Part shown: positions 22,890 to 34,070 of the stretch, one piece after another
Numbering within the stretch: position 1 is the first letter of the stretch
How the letters are laid out: every line of letters begins with the position of its first letter
Assembly: GCA_935421135.1 (NCBI GenBank)
Contig: OW285187.1
Span: 18,228,429 to 18,292,428 of the forward strand
Length of the DNA stretch: 64,000 nt
Reading direction: 5' to 3'
Source of the DNA: Bugulina stolonifera
Taxonomy: Eukaryota > Bryozoa > Gymnolaemata > Cheilostomatida > Bugulidae
Notes under the pieces: model-generated
What the model saw: the letters and a program-made list of their open reading frames with translations, nothing else
Databases searched by the model: none
What the model was told of the DNA's origin: nothing
Made by a program: the position numbers and the translations under genes

Positions 22890-23983
22890 CAGGGCTCTCA
22901 ACTTGATAAAGTGAAAAATCCTAATAAAATGTTGAATTGAGGAAAAAGATGGCACTGCGGGGCCGGCGCCAGCCCGCAAAGCTGCCTCTCCCGCGTTTGA
23001 AATTTTTTTTAACCGTACCATCTAAAATGGCACCATTTCATGCAATTCTAGTCATATTTTACTTAAAATGTGCTGTGCTTGGTAGAGGTTGTAACATGCA
23101 ACTTGTATGTATTTGGTAGAACAAACAAAGATGCAAATAGGGCATACAGTATATACATGTACATGTACAGAGTAGATGTACATGTAGGTGGTGGAGATAG
23201 TGAAAAATGTGTATATATACAGGTAACTATATGGCACCATAATACAGATTTAAACAAAATACAGATATTATAGGCTTATAATGTTTTGCAAAATATAGTA
23301 CTTAGCTGTATGAAATGAAACACTGACACTTCGCTAACTGGTCTACCACATGTAGAGCAACAGGCTTCCTAATTTTTAAATGTTTTGGGTGTTGAGTGAG
23401 TACCCTTCCCACTCTCTGCTTGGGGGGGGGGGGGGGTTCAATACATTCACAGACACAGTCAGACTCACTCCAAGAAGAAGATGACCCATCTTTTAATTCT
23501 ATCATATCTACTGTGTTGGAGGCAGTGTTCGAAGTGGAACAAATGAGGTGGGTACACAGTGCATGCAAAAATGTTTGAGAAATTTTGACTTGTCTCCCTT
23601 GTTTTCCTGTCAATATCTAAAATGTTATATATTTGTGGGTAAACAGTAGTACTTGGGACTTTCTAACATAAAAATATTTGCCACACCTATTTCTCATGTG
23701 TTATTTTGTAAAACCTATTAATATCAAAATGGAAAATATTTTAGACACCCATTTGATTCAAATATTAAATTGACTAGGTTAGCGACCTCTCAACCCGCCT
23801 ATCGATTCCATTGGCAAGACATTGTTTTTGTATGGCTTTGGTGCTAGTTAGTCTACTAGTAAAATTTCCTAACAATAGCAAAATTCGAACAGTGAGTGGA
23901 AAATATGGAAATTTGTCCGAATGCCCAAAAGGAAAGGACAAATCCGAACAATTTGGATTTAATTCGAGTAGTTGAGAGCCCTG
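22890..23983. mobile_element. hAT-5 element, 1.09 kb
   Basis: CAGGGCTCTCAACTTG at the left and GTAGTTGAGAGCCCTG at the right match the ends at 4,614-5,058. The flanks GTTCAAA (22,883-22,889) and GTTCAGA (23,984-23,990) agree at 6 of 7 positions. Inside, a minus-strand frame (23,302-23,613, STSNTASNTVDMIELKDGSS) may be a relic of a coding region, but I do not recognise it. A G15 tract is at 23,422. Part of this frame recurs at 62,955-63,000. Confidence 0.75.
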
Positions 23984-24040
23984 GTTCAGACTGTAGCTTA
24001 TGTTTCACAACTTATGCAGCACTGGGAGCATTGGGCTTCA

Positions 24041-24242
24041 GGGCCATTCCATGGGGACTGATCAAATTTGCGTGCTGATCCGACTCAGATTCTTTTAAAA
24101 GTTTACAGGGAACATGAGCAAATTAGTGAGAAACCAGCAATTTTTTGCTATATGAACCCTGTGGTTCCAGAAGCAGCTTGTTGAAAAGTGGTAAAATGTG
24201 GTGGGGACAACTCCAAATGAAATTTTTCGAAATTTCTGAACT
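24041..24242 (+). repeat. Long-inverted-repeat element, arm fragment (left piece)
   Basis: It begins GGGCCATTCCATGGGGACTG, matches the arm of the 15,540 element and is cut by a solo LTR at 24,243. The same arm resumes for nine bases between the two LTR insertions and then at 31,366-31,660. Confidence 0.88.
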
Positions 24243-24958
24243 TTTAAATGGTTTTTGGGGGGTTGTGATGTCGTCCTAAGACGACCCCTTGTCTAAAATG
24301 AAGAACCTATGAGTGGTGCTAGGTCTTCTCATTACATGAAAGATCAACAGGTACTAGTAGTCCAATGACTACTCAAGACGACCCATGTGGTCCCGAGTCA
24401 ATGCTTGTTTACTATACTGAGAAAGAGTATGTTCCGACCTAGCAGGAAGCTCGGGAAGCAAGGTCAAAGACCTTGATGACTGGAGTGACCAATACTACGA
24501 AGTGAAGACTCTGTATAAGTAGTATAGATGTACGTAGCTTTATTGAGATCCAAGCATCAACTGAGACAATGAACATAAAAACAATGTGCTTTATATACTA
24601 TAAGAACCGGTAAAAAAGCCGACGTAGTGTCGTAAAAATTCGACGTAGTGCCGTCCGAAAATTGCACAACAAGATGGCGGCCAGAAGCCCAAGGCCGACC
24701 CAAAACATGTCGGGTACAACAAAAGATGCTTATAATCATGCAATTCATGTACAAAATACATATCAAGTAATTCTGAGAGGTCGATCCTCTTTACGTGAGT
24801 ATAAAAAGGACACAATTGCTCAGTAATGCACATTATAAGTATATAAGTGACAGTTTACTACACAGACAAGTTAACACAGGCAGATTAATGCAATGAAAGC
24901 TTATAACAAGTGTCATGTAGTCGGGAGGCTGGGTTGAGAGTCACATTTTACCATTACA
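24243..24958 (-). mobile_element. Solo LTR, family A (decayed start)
   Basis: It ends CCATTACA and matches the intact LTRs throughout. The start is degraded (AAATGGTTTTTGGGG for TGTAATGGTTT). It lies 9 bp from the complete Ty3 element, so two separate insertions hit the same host repeat. No target duplication is recognisable. Confidence 0.8.
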
Positions 24959-24967
24959 GTATGATAC

Positions 24968-25631
24968 TGTAATGGTTTCTGTGATTTGGTGCGGTCGTCC
25001 TTGGACGACTATCGACCCAGAAATGAAGTGCCTATGAGTGGTAATAGGACTTCGCATTACATGAAAGATCGAGCGGTCTCAGTAGCCCAATAACTACCAG
25101 AGACGACCCATCTGGTCCCAAGTCTGACCTTCAGACTATACGTTGAAAGAGAGTGATCCGACCTAGTAGGCGGTTCACTAAGCGAATGACCTGACAAAAG
25201 GAAGTGAAAGTCTCTGTATCAAGTATAGATGTGTCTTTATTGAAAGCCAAGTGAAGACTGAGACAATGAACAGTAAAACAATGCCCTTTATATAGTATAA
25301 GGACTTCCGGCCGACGTAATGTCGGGAAAAGACGACGTAAGGTCGTCCGGAAGTTGCGCAACAACATGGCCGCCGGAAGCCCGACGGCCGACTCAAAATA
25401 AGTCGGGTTCTACAAAAATTGCTTATAATGGTCCAATTCATGTACAAAATGAATATCAATGGATTCTGAGAGGTCGGGCCTCTGTACATGGGTATAAAAG
25501 GCATCAAAAGACTTAGTAATAATCATACAAGTATATACAATAACATATAGTAATTTACAAGCAGATATATACATGTATATGCACACAATAATGAGTGTCA
25601 GGTGTAGGAGACGACTGTGCGTACCATTACA
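24968..25631 (-). repeat. 3' LTR of the Ty3 element
   Basis: It ends the element in its own (minus) orientation. TATATAAAGG (minus) near 25,293 is a probable TATA box, and AATAAA (minus) at 25,236-25,241 follows about 50 bp later. The spacing suggests R starts just before CTCAGTCTTCAC. Confidence 0.95.
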
Positions 25632-25642
25632 CAGCCCCCACA
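25632..25642 (-). promoter_or_regulatory. Polypurine tract
   Basis: On the minus strand TGTGGGGGCTG abuts the 3' LTR. It is short but in the position where plus-strand DNA synthesis of LTR elements is primed. Confidence 0.6.
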
Positions 25643-25644
25643 CA

Positions 25645-26693
25645 CTAGGTCATAGGTGTCCCTAGTGTTAAATTTTTAAGGGTACGGTATAACGTCTGGA
25701 GGGTCTGGTGCAGAGATGGGGTCATGTCATCGGTTGCTCCAATAGATCTCCCGCCACTTGATGAGGCCGTTATACACAGGTAGCGAGATAGGTCGCCATA
25801 ACGAACTGGGGAGCGTCGATTGCGCTGAGATCGTCGAGGAGGGGTGTCTGGCTCTCTTGGAGGGGCACTCCTGTCTTCTTCAAGGGGTAGGTCATCTGCT
25901 GGTGCCTGTAGTGGTAGTTCGGGAGTTTGGAGTATGGATTCAGAAACCCGAGGAAGAGACTCGGAGGCTGGTGGGGGGGGGGGGCTCGGGCATCCGGCGT
26001 ACCTGCCGTGGCGCAGGTCCTTCATCCTCTTCTTCACAAGGTGGTACAGGGTGGATCCGCGCTCCCCGCATATTTGGCCGCAACGCCAGTTCTCTTGATC
26101 CAGGGATCTGGCCCATGGGATATGGACAGGGTTTAAAGAGCTTGAGTCGCTCTCCACTCTGCACTGAGCTCTGTCCCTGACATTCTATTAGGTAGGAGTG
26201 GTTGGCATAGGCCTTCTTGACCTCATAAGGGCCTATAAATTTTTGCTCTAATTTAGGACTCTCTCCTTTCCGTCGTCTGTAGTCAGCCATCATCACTAGA
26301 TCTCCCTCACGGAAGTGTGTGGCGAATGGGGGGTCCTGAGCTTGTACCAGGGACTGATTTTCCCGTAGGATATCATGGGCATCGGCCATGTGTTTGCGTA
26401 TTTTCTGCGTGTATTCCTGTAGTATGACGCCTGGTGGCGGAGGTTGCGGGTACTGTAGGTCATCCGGCAATCGTAATTCCCGTCCCATCATGAGGAAGTT
26501 GGGGGTTTCTTTTGTGACGGAGTGTGAGGTAGCCCTGATAGTCCGCATGAGTGAGGGTAGGAGGAGGTCCCAAGCAGTAGTATCCTCTCGGAGGAGCGTG
26601 GCCCGGAGGGCATCTCCCTAAGGTCCGATTTCCTCGTTCCACTAGACCATTTGATTTGGGATGATAGGGAGTAGTATTGGATTTGTGGACCTT
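25645..26693 (-). pseudogene. Downstream part of integrase and Pol C terminus, split by frameshifts
   Basis: After the internal stop at 26,694 the same frame continues for about 27 residues with the TTPYHP and NGLVER motifs, the latter carrying the third catalytic acid of integrase. Family continuation then moves to another frame near 26,610 because of one extra base (frame open 26,548-25,940), giving a GPY/F-type module (KFIGPYEVKKAY). Within the G12 run at 25,973-25,984 the frame changes again, and the remaining tail, with RRSQRNRRSPVRYGD, runs to 25,645. The G-run shift could be a sequencing error; the other two look real. Confidence 0.85.
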
Positions 26694-29600
26694 CTACAAC
26701 CTGCATAGTTCGACCATTAGGCGCGACTGAAATTGGGCTCCTTGATCTGTGTGTATTTGTTCAGGTAGCCCGAATCGGTTGAACACTTGCTCGTCCAACG
26801 TTGTGGCGACTGTGGGTGTTGTGGCGTCGGGCAGGGGAATCGCCTCGGCCCACCGAGTAAAGTGATCTATTAGTACCAGTATCCATCGGTTTCCTCTAGG
26901 CGTTTGGGGGAGTGGTCCAACAAGGTCAACAGCTATCTTCTGCCAGGGCCGTCCGGCATGCATTCGTCGTCTGTTGGGATTAGATGAGAGCCGGCTATTT
27001 TTGGCGGCTTGACAAATTTCGCAGGTGGAGATAGCTTCGCGAACATCCCTCTGCATCCCTGGCCAGTACCAACGTAGGGCTAACCGGGTTAGTGTCTTCT
27101 GTACCCCGGCGTGTACGAGGCTATGCGTCTGCCAGACAATGTTCTGTCGTATTGTACAGGGACAGAGGGTGACCCACTCGTCTCGACTCTGTCGGACGAC
27201 ACGTAGTTGTAGGACACCCTGGTCGTTGATCCGCATGGCACCGAGGCGCTCATGCCAGTGTTTTAATTCAGGACCTCCATGCTCCAGGGTCAAGGGGTCT
27301 AGTGGGGTGTCGTTCCTTATGGATGCATACACCAGAGCCATAATAGGGTCATCCTGAGACTGTTGCAGGGGCAACCGGCCAGCTGTTTGCAGTGTGCATA
27401 CGAGGGGAGGCGTTCTACTGGGCCCGCCGTCTCTCTCCTCTATTCTTTTGCACTGTTTACAAGGGGCACAGACACTTCGACTCAAGCCATCGGCGTTCCC
27501 GTGTCGGTTTCCAGCTCGATGTTCTAAGAGATAGTCGAATTCAGCGAGTATTTCTAGCCACCGGGCGACCTGGTGGGAGGGTTCCTTCCTTTGACTGAGC
27601 CACCTGAGAGAAGCATGGTCGGTGCGTAGCCGAAACCGCCGTCCATAGAGGTAGGGCCGGAAATGCTTGACGGCCTTCACGACCGCTAATAGTTCCCTGC
27701 GGGTAACACAATAGTTGCGCTCTGCAGCGTCGAGTGTCTTACTGTAGTAGGCGATAACCCGCTTTTGTTCGCCTTGCATTTGGGACAGGACGGCGCCCAC
27801 AGCCTCGTTACTAGCATCTGTATCTAGAATATAGGGCAAGTGGGGGTCGGGATAGCCCAACACGGGTGCTTGAAGAAGGTGGGACCTCAGATCCTTGAAG
27901 GCTGTTTCTTCTTCTTCTGTCCAACGCCAAGCCGAGTTCTTGGAGGTGAGTACATGTAGGGGTCGGGCGATCTTGGCGAAGTCTGATATATATTGTCTAT
28001 AGTACCCGACCAGTCCGAGGAAAGCTTGTAGCTGTTTGAGGTTAGAGGGTTGGGGCCAATCCTGTACGGCCCGTACTTTAGCGGGATCCGTAGATATGCC
28101 ATCTCGGTGTACGACATGACCTAAGTAATGTACCTGTGTCTGCAAGAGCTTACATTTGCCGGGTTTAAGCTTGAGACCTGCTGCCTGGAGACGCTGGAAA
28201 ACCTCTTCCAGTCGGGCTACGTGAGTGTCGAAGTCGGGGGCCATGACGATGATGTCGTCCAGATACAATAATAGTGTTTTCCAGTGTAGTCCTTGCAAGA
28301 CTTTTTCCATCAATCTCTGGAAGGTGGCTGGTGCCGACGTGAGCCCGAACGGGAGAACTTTCCACTTCCAAAATCCCGACCGAGTCACGAAGGCGGCCTT
28401 TTCTTGTGAGTCGGCGTCCAAGGGCACTTGCCAGTATCCACTAGTGAGGTCGAGGGTGCTGAAGTATCTGCTACCTGCCAGGGCATCTAAGCTGTCGTCT
28501 ATCCGCGTCAGGGGGTATGCGTCCTGGGTGGTCACCGCATTTAGTTTGCGATAGTCGATACAGAAGCGCCAAGTGCCGTCCTTTTTCTTTACTAATACAA
28601 CTGGCGAGCTCCAGGCCCCTTCAGCCGGCTTGATCAGTCCCCGACGAGCTAACTTCTCGACCTGTCGTTCTGCCTCTTTCTCAGGCCCGAGTCGGTGAGG
28701 AGGTTGACGAATGGGCCGAGTTCCTGGCTCCACCGGAATGGAGTGTTCGGCTAGGTGGGTCTGTCCGTGGTCATCTTCGTTAGTGCTGAAAGTCGTGGAG
28801 TAGCGACATAACAAGGTCCTCAGTTTTTGTTGCTCGTCCGACGTGTCACACTGAGGGAGGGCCTGCTGGTACAGTTCTTGTAAGTGGTCTGACACCTCTT
28901 CAGGGAGTCCACCCCCTTTGTCGGGTGGCTCCGGAGTACCCGCCACCTCCTGTGCAGCGTGAGCTTGGCCCTGCTCGGGGGTTATCTGCTGAACCTCTAT
29001 GTCGGCTGTTTGAACCTCAGTGAAGGTGCCGATGGTTGCTCCTGCTTGGAGGCTGAGGGTATGATCCGTGGGGTTCATACAGCGGACGGGGAGTTGTCCG
29101 GTTTGGTCGGTTTGCCCGATGCTGCTAGCCAGCAAAGGCCCGTTCTTGACGGGTTCTACTATCCCTGTGGCTGGGTCGGTAGGGACCGCAAGGCATCCTT
29201 GGAAGATAACCTCGGAGTGAGGTAGTATGTCTTCTCGCCGTACAGTTCGTACCCGACCGGGCAGAGGTCGTCCGTGTCGGTCCTTGCAGGGGATGCGTTT
29301 GCCGTGTATGATGACTTGAGGTTCCTGGAAAGTAAGGGTACACTTGTTCTTGTGTAGGTAGAAAAGTCCCATGATGGCATCCTCGTGTATCTTTCCGACG
29401 AGGAAGTCTTCTTCGGTCGGGGGGAGGCCGGGAAATTTTACTGGTAGTGTGGTTTCTCCTTCAAAAGGAAGAGGGGACCCGTCGGCCATTAGGCCATGTG
29501 ACTTGGTCTGCCGCATTTTCTTCTTCTTACTATGAGGTAGTCGGTCGTGGACCTTCTGATTTAGCAAGTTAGTGCTGCTACCTGTGTCGACCAAAAACCA

Positions 29601-30446
29601 AGTCGGTCGCCCGGCCACTGTTCCTTCCAAGTAATGGCCAGTGGGTGTGTGCTCCGTTGTTTCCAAAGCATGAAACCGGTTTGTCAAGGGGAGTGGGTGT
29701 GTCCGTCGGCCTGTATTCCTGCGTGGACGGCGTCTCACGGGCGTCCAGCCATCTCCTAGGTTCGAGGAAACCTTACTTGGGGTAGGCCCGTCCTTCTTGG
29801 GGCGGATCGATCGATCCCCTGTAAGTGGTTTGGTAGATGGTGCAGTTCTGACGGCTGATTCTTTGGGCCCGACTCCCGGCGGCAGTCTGCTGACTGCATC
29901 ATAGGCGCGGCTGTCTCTAAGAGCTCGGCTCAGGGTGGTCGGCTTGGTGACCATTAGGTATTCCATCAGGGAAGCGTCGTGCAGGGTCCTGCAGTAAGTC
30001 TCGGTCGACCATCGCTCCAAGGTCGACGCGGGCATTTCGGGATAGCCGATGGTTAACAGTCTTTCAATTAGGTCTGCATGTTCCCAGAGAGACTGGTGCG
30101 GGCCTTGTTCGAGGAACTTGATCTGTCGCCGTGCGGCCGAGGCCGTCAGGCTGTACTGATTCTGTAGGGTGAGGAAGATCCCTTCGACCGTGTCGGCCTG
30201 TCCGAGATCCCGTGTGGGGCCCTGAAGGGCCTCCTGGAGGTGCAGGAGGCTGTGCCGGGGGTTCCAGCCTTTGGTTTGAGCTATATGTCTGAACTTCTGG
30301 ATAAAGAAGTGTACGTCTCCTTCTCCGTTAAACGTGGGTTTTTCACCCGAGTCCGGGTATTCCTGGTAATGGGTCATGGTAGTGAGTTGAAACCGCTTTG
30401 GTTTGTTAGGCCGGGTTGGCCTAGTCGGCGTACTGAGTACCGTCAA
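26694..30446 (-). CDS. Fused Gag-Pol polyprotein, truncated in integrase
   Basis: One 1,250-codon frame. Gag-like region ~1-250 without a visible CCHC knuckle. Aspartic protease motif DTGS at 287-290. Reverse transcriptase ~570-780 with FSTLDLTSGYWQ, LPFGLTSAP and YLDD (728-731). RNase H ~870-990 with TDAS (876-879). Integrase zinc finger with His 1108 and 1112 and Cys 1142 and 1145. Catalytic Asp at 1174 and 1234. The frame then stops at TAG (26,694-26,696) before the third catalytic residue, a one-base nonsense change judging by the intact homology beyond it. Gag and Pol share one frame without a shift, seen in some Ty3/gypsy lineages. Confidence 0.95.
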   Translation of the reverse strand: MTVLSTPTRPTRPNKPKRFQLTTMTHYQEYPDSGEKPTFNGEGDVHFFIQKFRHIAQTKGWNPRHSLLHLQEALQGPTRDLGQADTVEGIFLTLQNQYSLTASAARRQIKFLEQGPHQSLWEHADLIERLLTIGYPEMPASTLERWSTETYCRTLHDASLMEYLMVTKPTTLSRALRDSRAYDAVSRLPPGVGPKESAVRTAPSTKPLTGDRSIRPKKDGPTPSKVSSNLGDGWTPVRRRPRRNTGRRTHPLPLTNRFHALETTEHTPTGHYLEGTVAGRPTWFLVDTGSSTNLLNQKVHDRLPHSKKKKMRQTKSHGLMADGSPLPFEGETTLPVKFPGLPPTEEDFLVGKIHEDAIMGLFYLHKNKCTLTFQEPQVIIHGKRIPCKDRHGRPLPGRVRTVRREDILPHSEVIFQGCLAVPTDPATGIVEPVKNGPLLASSIGQTDQTGQLPVRCMNPTDHTLSLQAGATIGTFTEVQTADIEVQQITPEQGQAHAAQEVAGTPEPPDKGGGLPEEVSDHLQELYQQALPQCDTSDEQQKLRTLLCRYSTTFSTNEDDHGQTHLAEHSIPVEPGTRPIRQPPHRLGPEKEAERQVEKLARRGLIKPAEGAWSSPVVLVKKKDGTWRFCIDYRKLNAVTTQDAYPLTRIDDSLDALAGSRYFSTLDLTSGYWQVPLDADSQEKAAFVTRSGFWKWKVLPFGLTSAPATFQRLMEKVLQGLHWKTLLLYLDDIIVMAPDFDTHVARLEEVFQRLQAAGLKLKPGKCKLLQTQVHYLGHVVHRDGISTDPAKVRAVQDWPQPSNLKQLQAFLGLVGYYRQYISDFAKIARPLHVLTSKNSAWRWTEEEETAFKDLRSHLLQAPVLGYPDPHLPYILDTDASNEAVGAVLSQMQGEQKRVIAYYSKTLDAAERNYCVTRRELLAVVKAVKHFRPYLYGRRFRLRTDHASLRWLSQRKEPSHQVARWLEILAEFDYLLEHRAGNRHGNADGLSRSVCAPCKQCKRIEERDGGPSRTPPLVCTLQTAGRLPLQQSQDDPIMALVYASIRNDTPLDPLTLEHGGPELKHWHERLGAMRINDQGVLQLRVVRQSRDEWVTLCPCTIRQNIVWQTHSLVHAGVQKTLTRLALRWYWPGMQRDVREAISTCEICQAAKNSRLSSNPNRRRMHAGRPWQKIAVDLVGPLPQTPRGNRWILVLIDHFTRWAEAIPLPDATTPTVATTLDEQVFNRFGLPEQIHTDQGAQFQSRLMVELCRL

Positions 30447-30678
30447 TCTATTCTGGGTCCGAGGTCGGTCTTTGATCGAAGATCCGGCGTAGGTCGGGCT
30501 ATATCCAGCGGAACCACGAGAATTATGGGTGCACTTTAGCGTTTGTCACCTTCTCGTAAAAGGGTTCCCGGGTCCGAGTCCTGAATCGCCGTTGAAGTAT
30601 TGAAGAATGAGGTCGGTCGAGTTTCCCGAGGCCAAGGTCACCTTCCTTCGCTTCGTATCGTAAGAGTACGACCTTAGG

Positions 30679-30696
30679 ATCCCACTGCTGCCACCA
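30679..30696 (-). promoter_or_regulatory. Primer binding site, tRNA-Leu-like
   Basis: One base inside the 5' LTR the minus strand reads TGGTGGCAGCAGTGGGAT, complementary to a tRNA 3' end ATCCCACTGCTGCCACCA. Eukaryotic tRNA-Leu ends are close to ATCCCACT-CTGACACCA, so leucine tRNA is the likely primer. The TGG start is diagnostic; the tRNA identity is inferred. Confidence 0.7.
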
Positions 30697-30697
30697 A

Positions 30698-31361
30698 TGT
30701 AATGGTTTCTGTGATTTGGTGCGGTCGTCCTTGGACGACTATCGACCCAGAAATGAAGTGCCTATGAGTGGTAATAGGACTTCGCATTACATGAAAGATC
30801 AAGCGGTCTCAGTAGCCCAATAACTACCAGAGACGACCCATCTGGTCCCAAGTCTGACCTTCAGACTATACGTTGAAAGAGAGTGATCCGACCTAGTAGG
30901 CGGTTCGCTAAGCGAATGACCTGACAAAAGGAAGTGAAAGTCTCTGTATCAAGTATAGATGTGTCTTTATTGAAAGCCAAGTGAAGACTGAGGCAATGAA
31001 CAGTAAAACAATGCCCTTTATATAGTATAAGGACTTCCGGCCGACGTGGTGTCGGGAAAAGACGACGTAAGGTCGTCCGGGAGTTGCGCAACAACATGGC
31101 CGCCGGAAGCCCGACGGCCGACCCAAAATAGGTCGGGTTCTACAAAAATTGCTTATAATGGTCCAATTCATGTACAAAATGAATATCAATGGATTCTGAG
31201 AGGTCGGGCCTCTGTACATGGGTATAAAAGGCATCAAAAGACTTAGTAATAATCATACAAGTATATACGATAACATATAGTAATTTACAAGCAGATATAT
31301 ACATGTATATGCACACAATAATGAGTGTCAGGTGTAGGAGACGACTGTGTGTACCATTACA
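30698..31361 (-). repeat. 5' LTR of the Ty3 element
   Basis: Same 664-bp length and ends as the 3' LTR. Promoter TATATAAAGG lies near 31,023 and AATAAA at 30,966-30,971 on the minus strand. It would drive transcription leftward through Gag-Pol. Confidence 0.95.
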
Positions 31362-31365
31362 ATAC

Positions 31366-31660
31366 TTAGAACTGTAATTTTTGTTACATAGATACTTTCA
31401 CTTGCATGCTTCAGTTTCATTACTCATTCAAGCCTGTATGATCACCATAGTGGGGGTCAGAGGTCAACAAAAACACCTCCCGGAGCTAGTTTAACCCAAA
31501 TTCACTGAAAATTGACCAAATAGACGTTGCTGGATCTGGTGAAAAGAAGATTGATATACAATAACTAAGTATTAAAGATGCTCAATACAAGGATTTTGAC
31601 AATGAAGTTTTGAGAATAAAAAACACTCTTCCAAAATAAACAATATGGTGACAGCGGCAG
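31366..31660 (+). repeat. Long-inverted-repeat element, arm fragment (right piece)
   Basis: It resumes the arm interrupted at 24,242 (CTTAGAACTGTAATTTTTGT and onward to CAATATGGTGACAGCGGC). It stops where a non-LTR retrotransposon tail begins. Confidence 0.85.
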
Positions 31661-31930
31661 AATGTCCTAGAGAGAGTGGGAGAACCTCGAAAATTGGTGA
31701 AAACTATCAGGTCAAGGAAGAATAGATGGGTGGGACATATACTGAGGAATGAGGGCTTAGTGAAGGGTGTCATTGAAGGAAGGATGGAAGGGAAACGACC
31801 CAGAGGGAGAAAGAGAATGATGATGATAGATGACATACAAAATGGAAAGAAAATATATAATATCATAGTTTGAAGAGGGAGGCAGAAAATGAGAATTTTG
31901 GAGAGGAGGTCTGCCCGAGAGCAGAATATA
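31661..31930 (+). pseudogene. 3' end of a non-LTR retrotransposon reverse transcriptase
   Basis: The frame reads GEPRKLVKTIRSRKNRWVGH, then ILRNEGL, IEGRMEGKRPRGRKR and a stop at 31,871. WxGHxLR, EG+M.GKR.RGR and the following basic tail are the usual C terminus of RTE/CR1/Jockey-type polymerases. 5'-truncated, as most such copies are. Confidence 0.75.
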
Positions 31931-32203
31931 CACAGACAGACAACCCAGTGATCCCCACACTCTGGGTAAAGCCCGATCTATATAAAAGGTGCCACATTTT
32001 CTGTAGCAGTGCAGTTGAATTTTCAGTAGCAATAAAGCAGTGTAACCTCTATCTTTTTATATGTTCTGCATTTGTTAGGGAAACCTATAAGAGCACACCA
32101 CCTGTGTGCTACCCACAGGTGAACATTCCAGTATTGCAGTAATTTTGGTGCAGCATTAGCATAGCATTTATAAACCTACAGTGTAATTAATACCATAACT
32201 TAC

Positions 32204-32304
32204 TTGTCTCTGGTGGAGATAATCCTCTCTGCTGCTGGACAGTAGTATCTCCTGCATGCTGTGCTTTGTGAAATAAATTAGCTGAAGAATCTTGGCTCTC
32301 AAAT
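32204..32304 (-). CDS. RIMS: RIM-like exon: linker
   Basis: The acceptor CATACAG and donor GTAAGTTA bound 101 bp reading FESQDSSANLFHKAQHAGDT, then TVQQQRGLSPPET. It leaves in phase 1 and joins the 22.5-kb exon to complete Arg (PPETRKQMDV). It needs an incoming phase of 2, which neither the 34.5-kb nor the 36.9-kb exon provides, so one exon upstream remains unfound. Polar and probably disordered. Confidence 0.75.
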
Positions 32305-33670
32305 CTGTATGATTTATTTTCAAGGGCAGGGGAAATGGAAACTGGAAGTGGGTGATGGTGTTTTTCTTGCTGATATTCACTCTACAGTCAATAAAGGTTC
32401 AATCAGTGTTGTCTGCTCTTTCTCTAAAAACTTTGGCTGCACTATTTTATGGGTATATACAGAAGGTGCCCTTAAGTTTATTACTTTATTAAAACACTAT
32501 AGGCATATTCGGATATTGCACCGTGCAAGCTTATAAATAGCAATCTGCGGCAATAACAATATATTTTATTCAATAATATAGCGCTAGCTATAACGCAAGG
32601 CAAGCCGTGCCTGGCAATAATAATATAAAATATATTCACTTAGCGAGGGGATTTCCCTTCAGAGCAAGCACTAGTCACGCCTGAACGCTCAAGCTGCATT
32701 CGGATAGTTAGACCAGTGCAATATGAACCAGTACCAGTTTCCGAATACGCCTTATGACTTATGTATACATGTTTTCTTATGAGAGAAAAGTCGGAATTGT
32801 ACACACTATTATATTTTTAGATTATCCTACAGACTATTAGACTATAGAGGAAGATCAAATAGCATGACTAGTGTAAATAACAATTTTTTTAGAGCATAGA
32901 TGATCTAGTGTATGAAGCAAGGTTGAAAAAAATGTTATCAAATATGGGTCAAACACGGCTTTATCCTAGACTTGCACTGTCAATACACTGCTATGCTTGC
33001 TGGGTATCCCTAGCAATAATAAGCCATGCTACCTTGTGGGTTTCTAACATAATTATTGTTACATCTACATGGATGGGATTTCTGTGATGGCAGGTCAAAA
33101 TAGGAAAACTGCGCCCATAACAGTATAAGGTGATGTAGAATGTGATGTAGAATAATTATTAAATAATATATTTTTGATTAAAGTTTATAATCATAGCTAT
33201 TGTAAATTGTTCCATAGGAATGATTACCCATATCCAGATAGTAGACTTACTGCTAAAAACTACATAAGGACATTGGAATAGGTAGCTTTGTGCATGCAAT
33301 GTTTATAATGTCTTAGCTGTGAAGTGTTAAAATTGCTTAGTTTGTGCTTTGTCATAATTATGACTCTATATTATGCTGCTAATTCATTTCTGACATGAAA
33401 CTTCCCAGACGACTCTTACAGATTATTGTGTAGGTGAAAAGCCTGTTACATGTATATTTAATACTAAATACAGCAGTATATCAATGATTAGTTTGTGTGT
33501 AATATGATCCACGACTACACTAAACTAAAGAGCATAGCAACCGAAAAAGAATGGACCAAAAAAGAATATTGTTGATACAATGTAGGCCTACTAGGATTAT
33601 GTATTTTAGTGCTGTAATTTTACAAATACATGTACAACTTGTAGTTGCTTGTACATGTTGGTACATGAGT
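32305..33670 (-). other. RIM-like intron, nothing identified
   Basis: AT-rich intron sequence. A minus-strand phrase near 32,640-32,690 (GGGAAATCCCCTCGC) looks repeat-derived. No exon with the phases needed to bridge 34.5 and 32.2 kb was found. Confidence 0.35.
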
Positions 33671-33683
33671 TACATGTGCATGT

Positions 33684-34070
33684 GTCAGGGTGGCACAGTT
33701 GGTGGCATACATGCACACAAACCGAGAAGTGGTGAGTTCAAACCCCCAGCTGTGTCATTTCTGGCAAAGGCCTTCAGCAAACCTTATAAATAATACAGGA
33801 GGTCTATGTAGTGTCTAAATCAAAAACATGCATGTTAAAGATCCACATCTGCTCTGATTCGCAAAGAGAAGCCAGATTCTGGCGGGGCATGTGACCCCAT
33901 TGGGGTGGCAGGTTTATGTAGCGGTTATTGACCATGCACTCCTGTTGTGGTAGGTGAGCTCTTCCACTCAGAGCCCAGCTCCTGTCACTCATACAAGTTT
34001 CGTACTTCTGAGATCTATTAAATAGGATGGCCAAGTGGCTCGACAGTAACCAGATACAAAAAAATAAAAG
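33684..34070 (+). repeat. tRNA-derived SINE
   Basis: The head GTGGCACAGTTGGTGGCATAC and B-box-like GTGAGTTCAAACCCC are followed by a body containing CATGTTAAAGATCCACATC. A second tRNA-like phrase GGATGGCCAAGTGGCTCGAC at 34,024 precedes an A-rich tail (ACAAAAAAATAAAAG). RIM-like intron. Confidence 0.6.

Larger units (their letters stand above)
24968..31361 (-). mobile_element. Complete Ty3/gypsy LTR retrotransposon
   Basis: Two 664-bp LTRs (24,968-25,631 and 30,698-31,361) begin TGTAATGG and end CCATTACA, flanked by ATAC on both sides (24,964-24,967; 31,362-31,365). By eye the LTRs differ at about ten positions, all transitions, so the insertion is fairly young. The 5.07-kb interior holds a fused Gag-Pol frame on the minus strand, a primer site and a polypurine tract, and no envelope gene. 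The integrase part is broken, so this copy cannot make all its proteins. Confidence 0.97.

Noticed and set aside
25758..26180. Plus-strand open frames opposite the integrase C terminus
   Set aside because: Composition mirrors the Pro-rich minus-strand frame; no independent evidence.
28959..30539. Plus-strand open frames inside the Ty3 element
   Set aside because: They are antisense shadows of the Gag-Pol frame; no motif or start context supports them.
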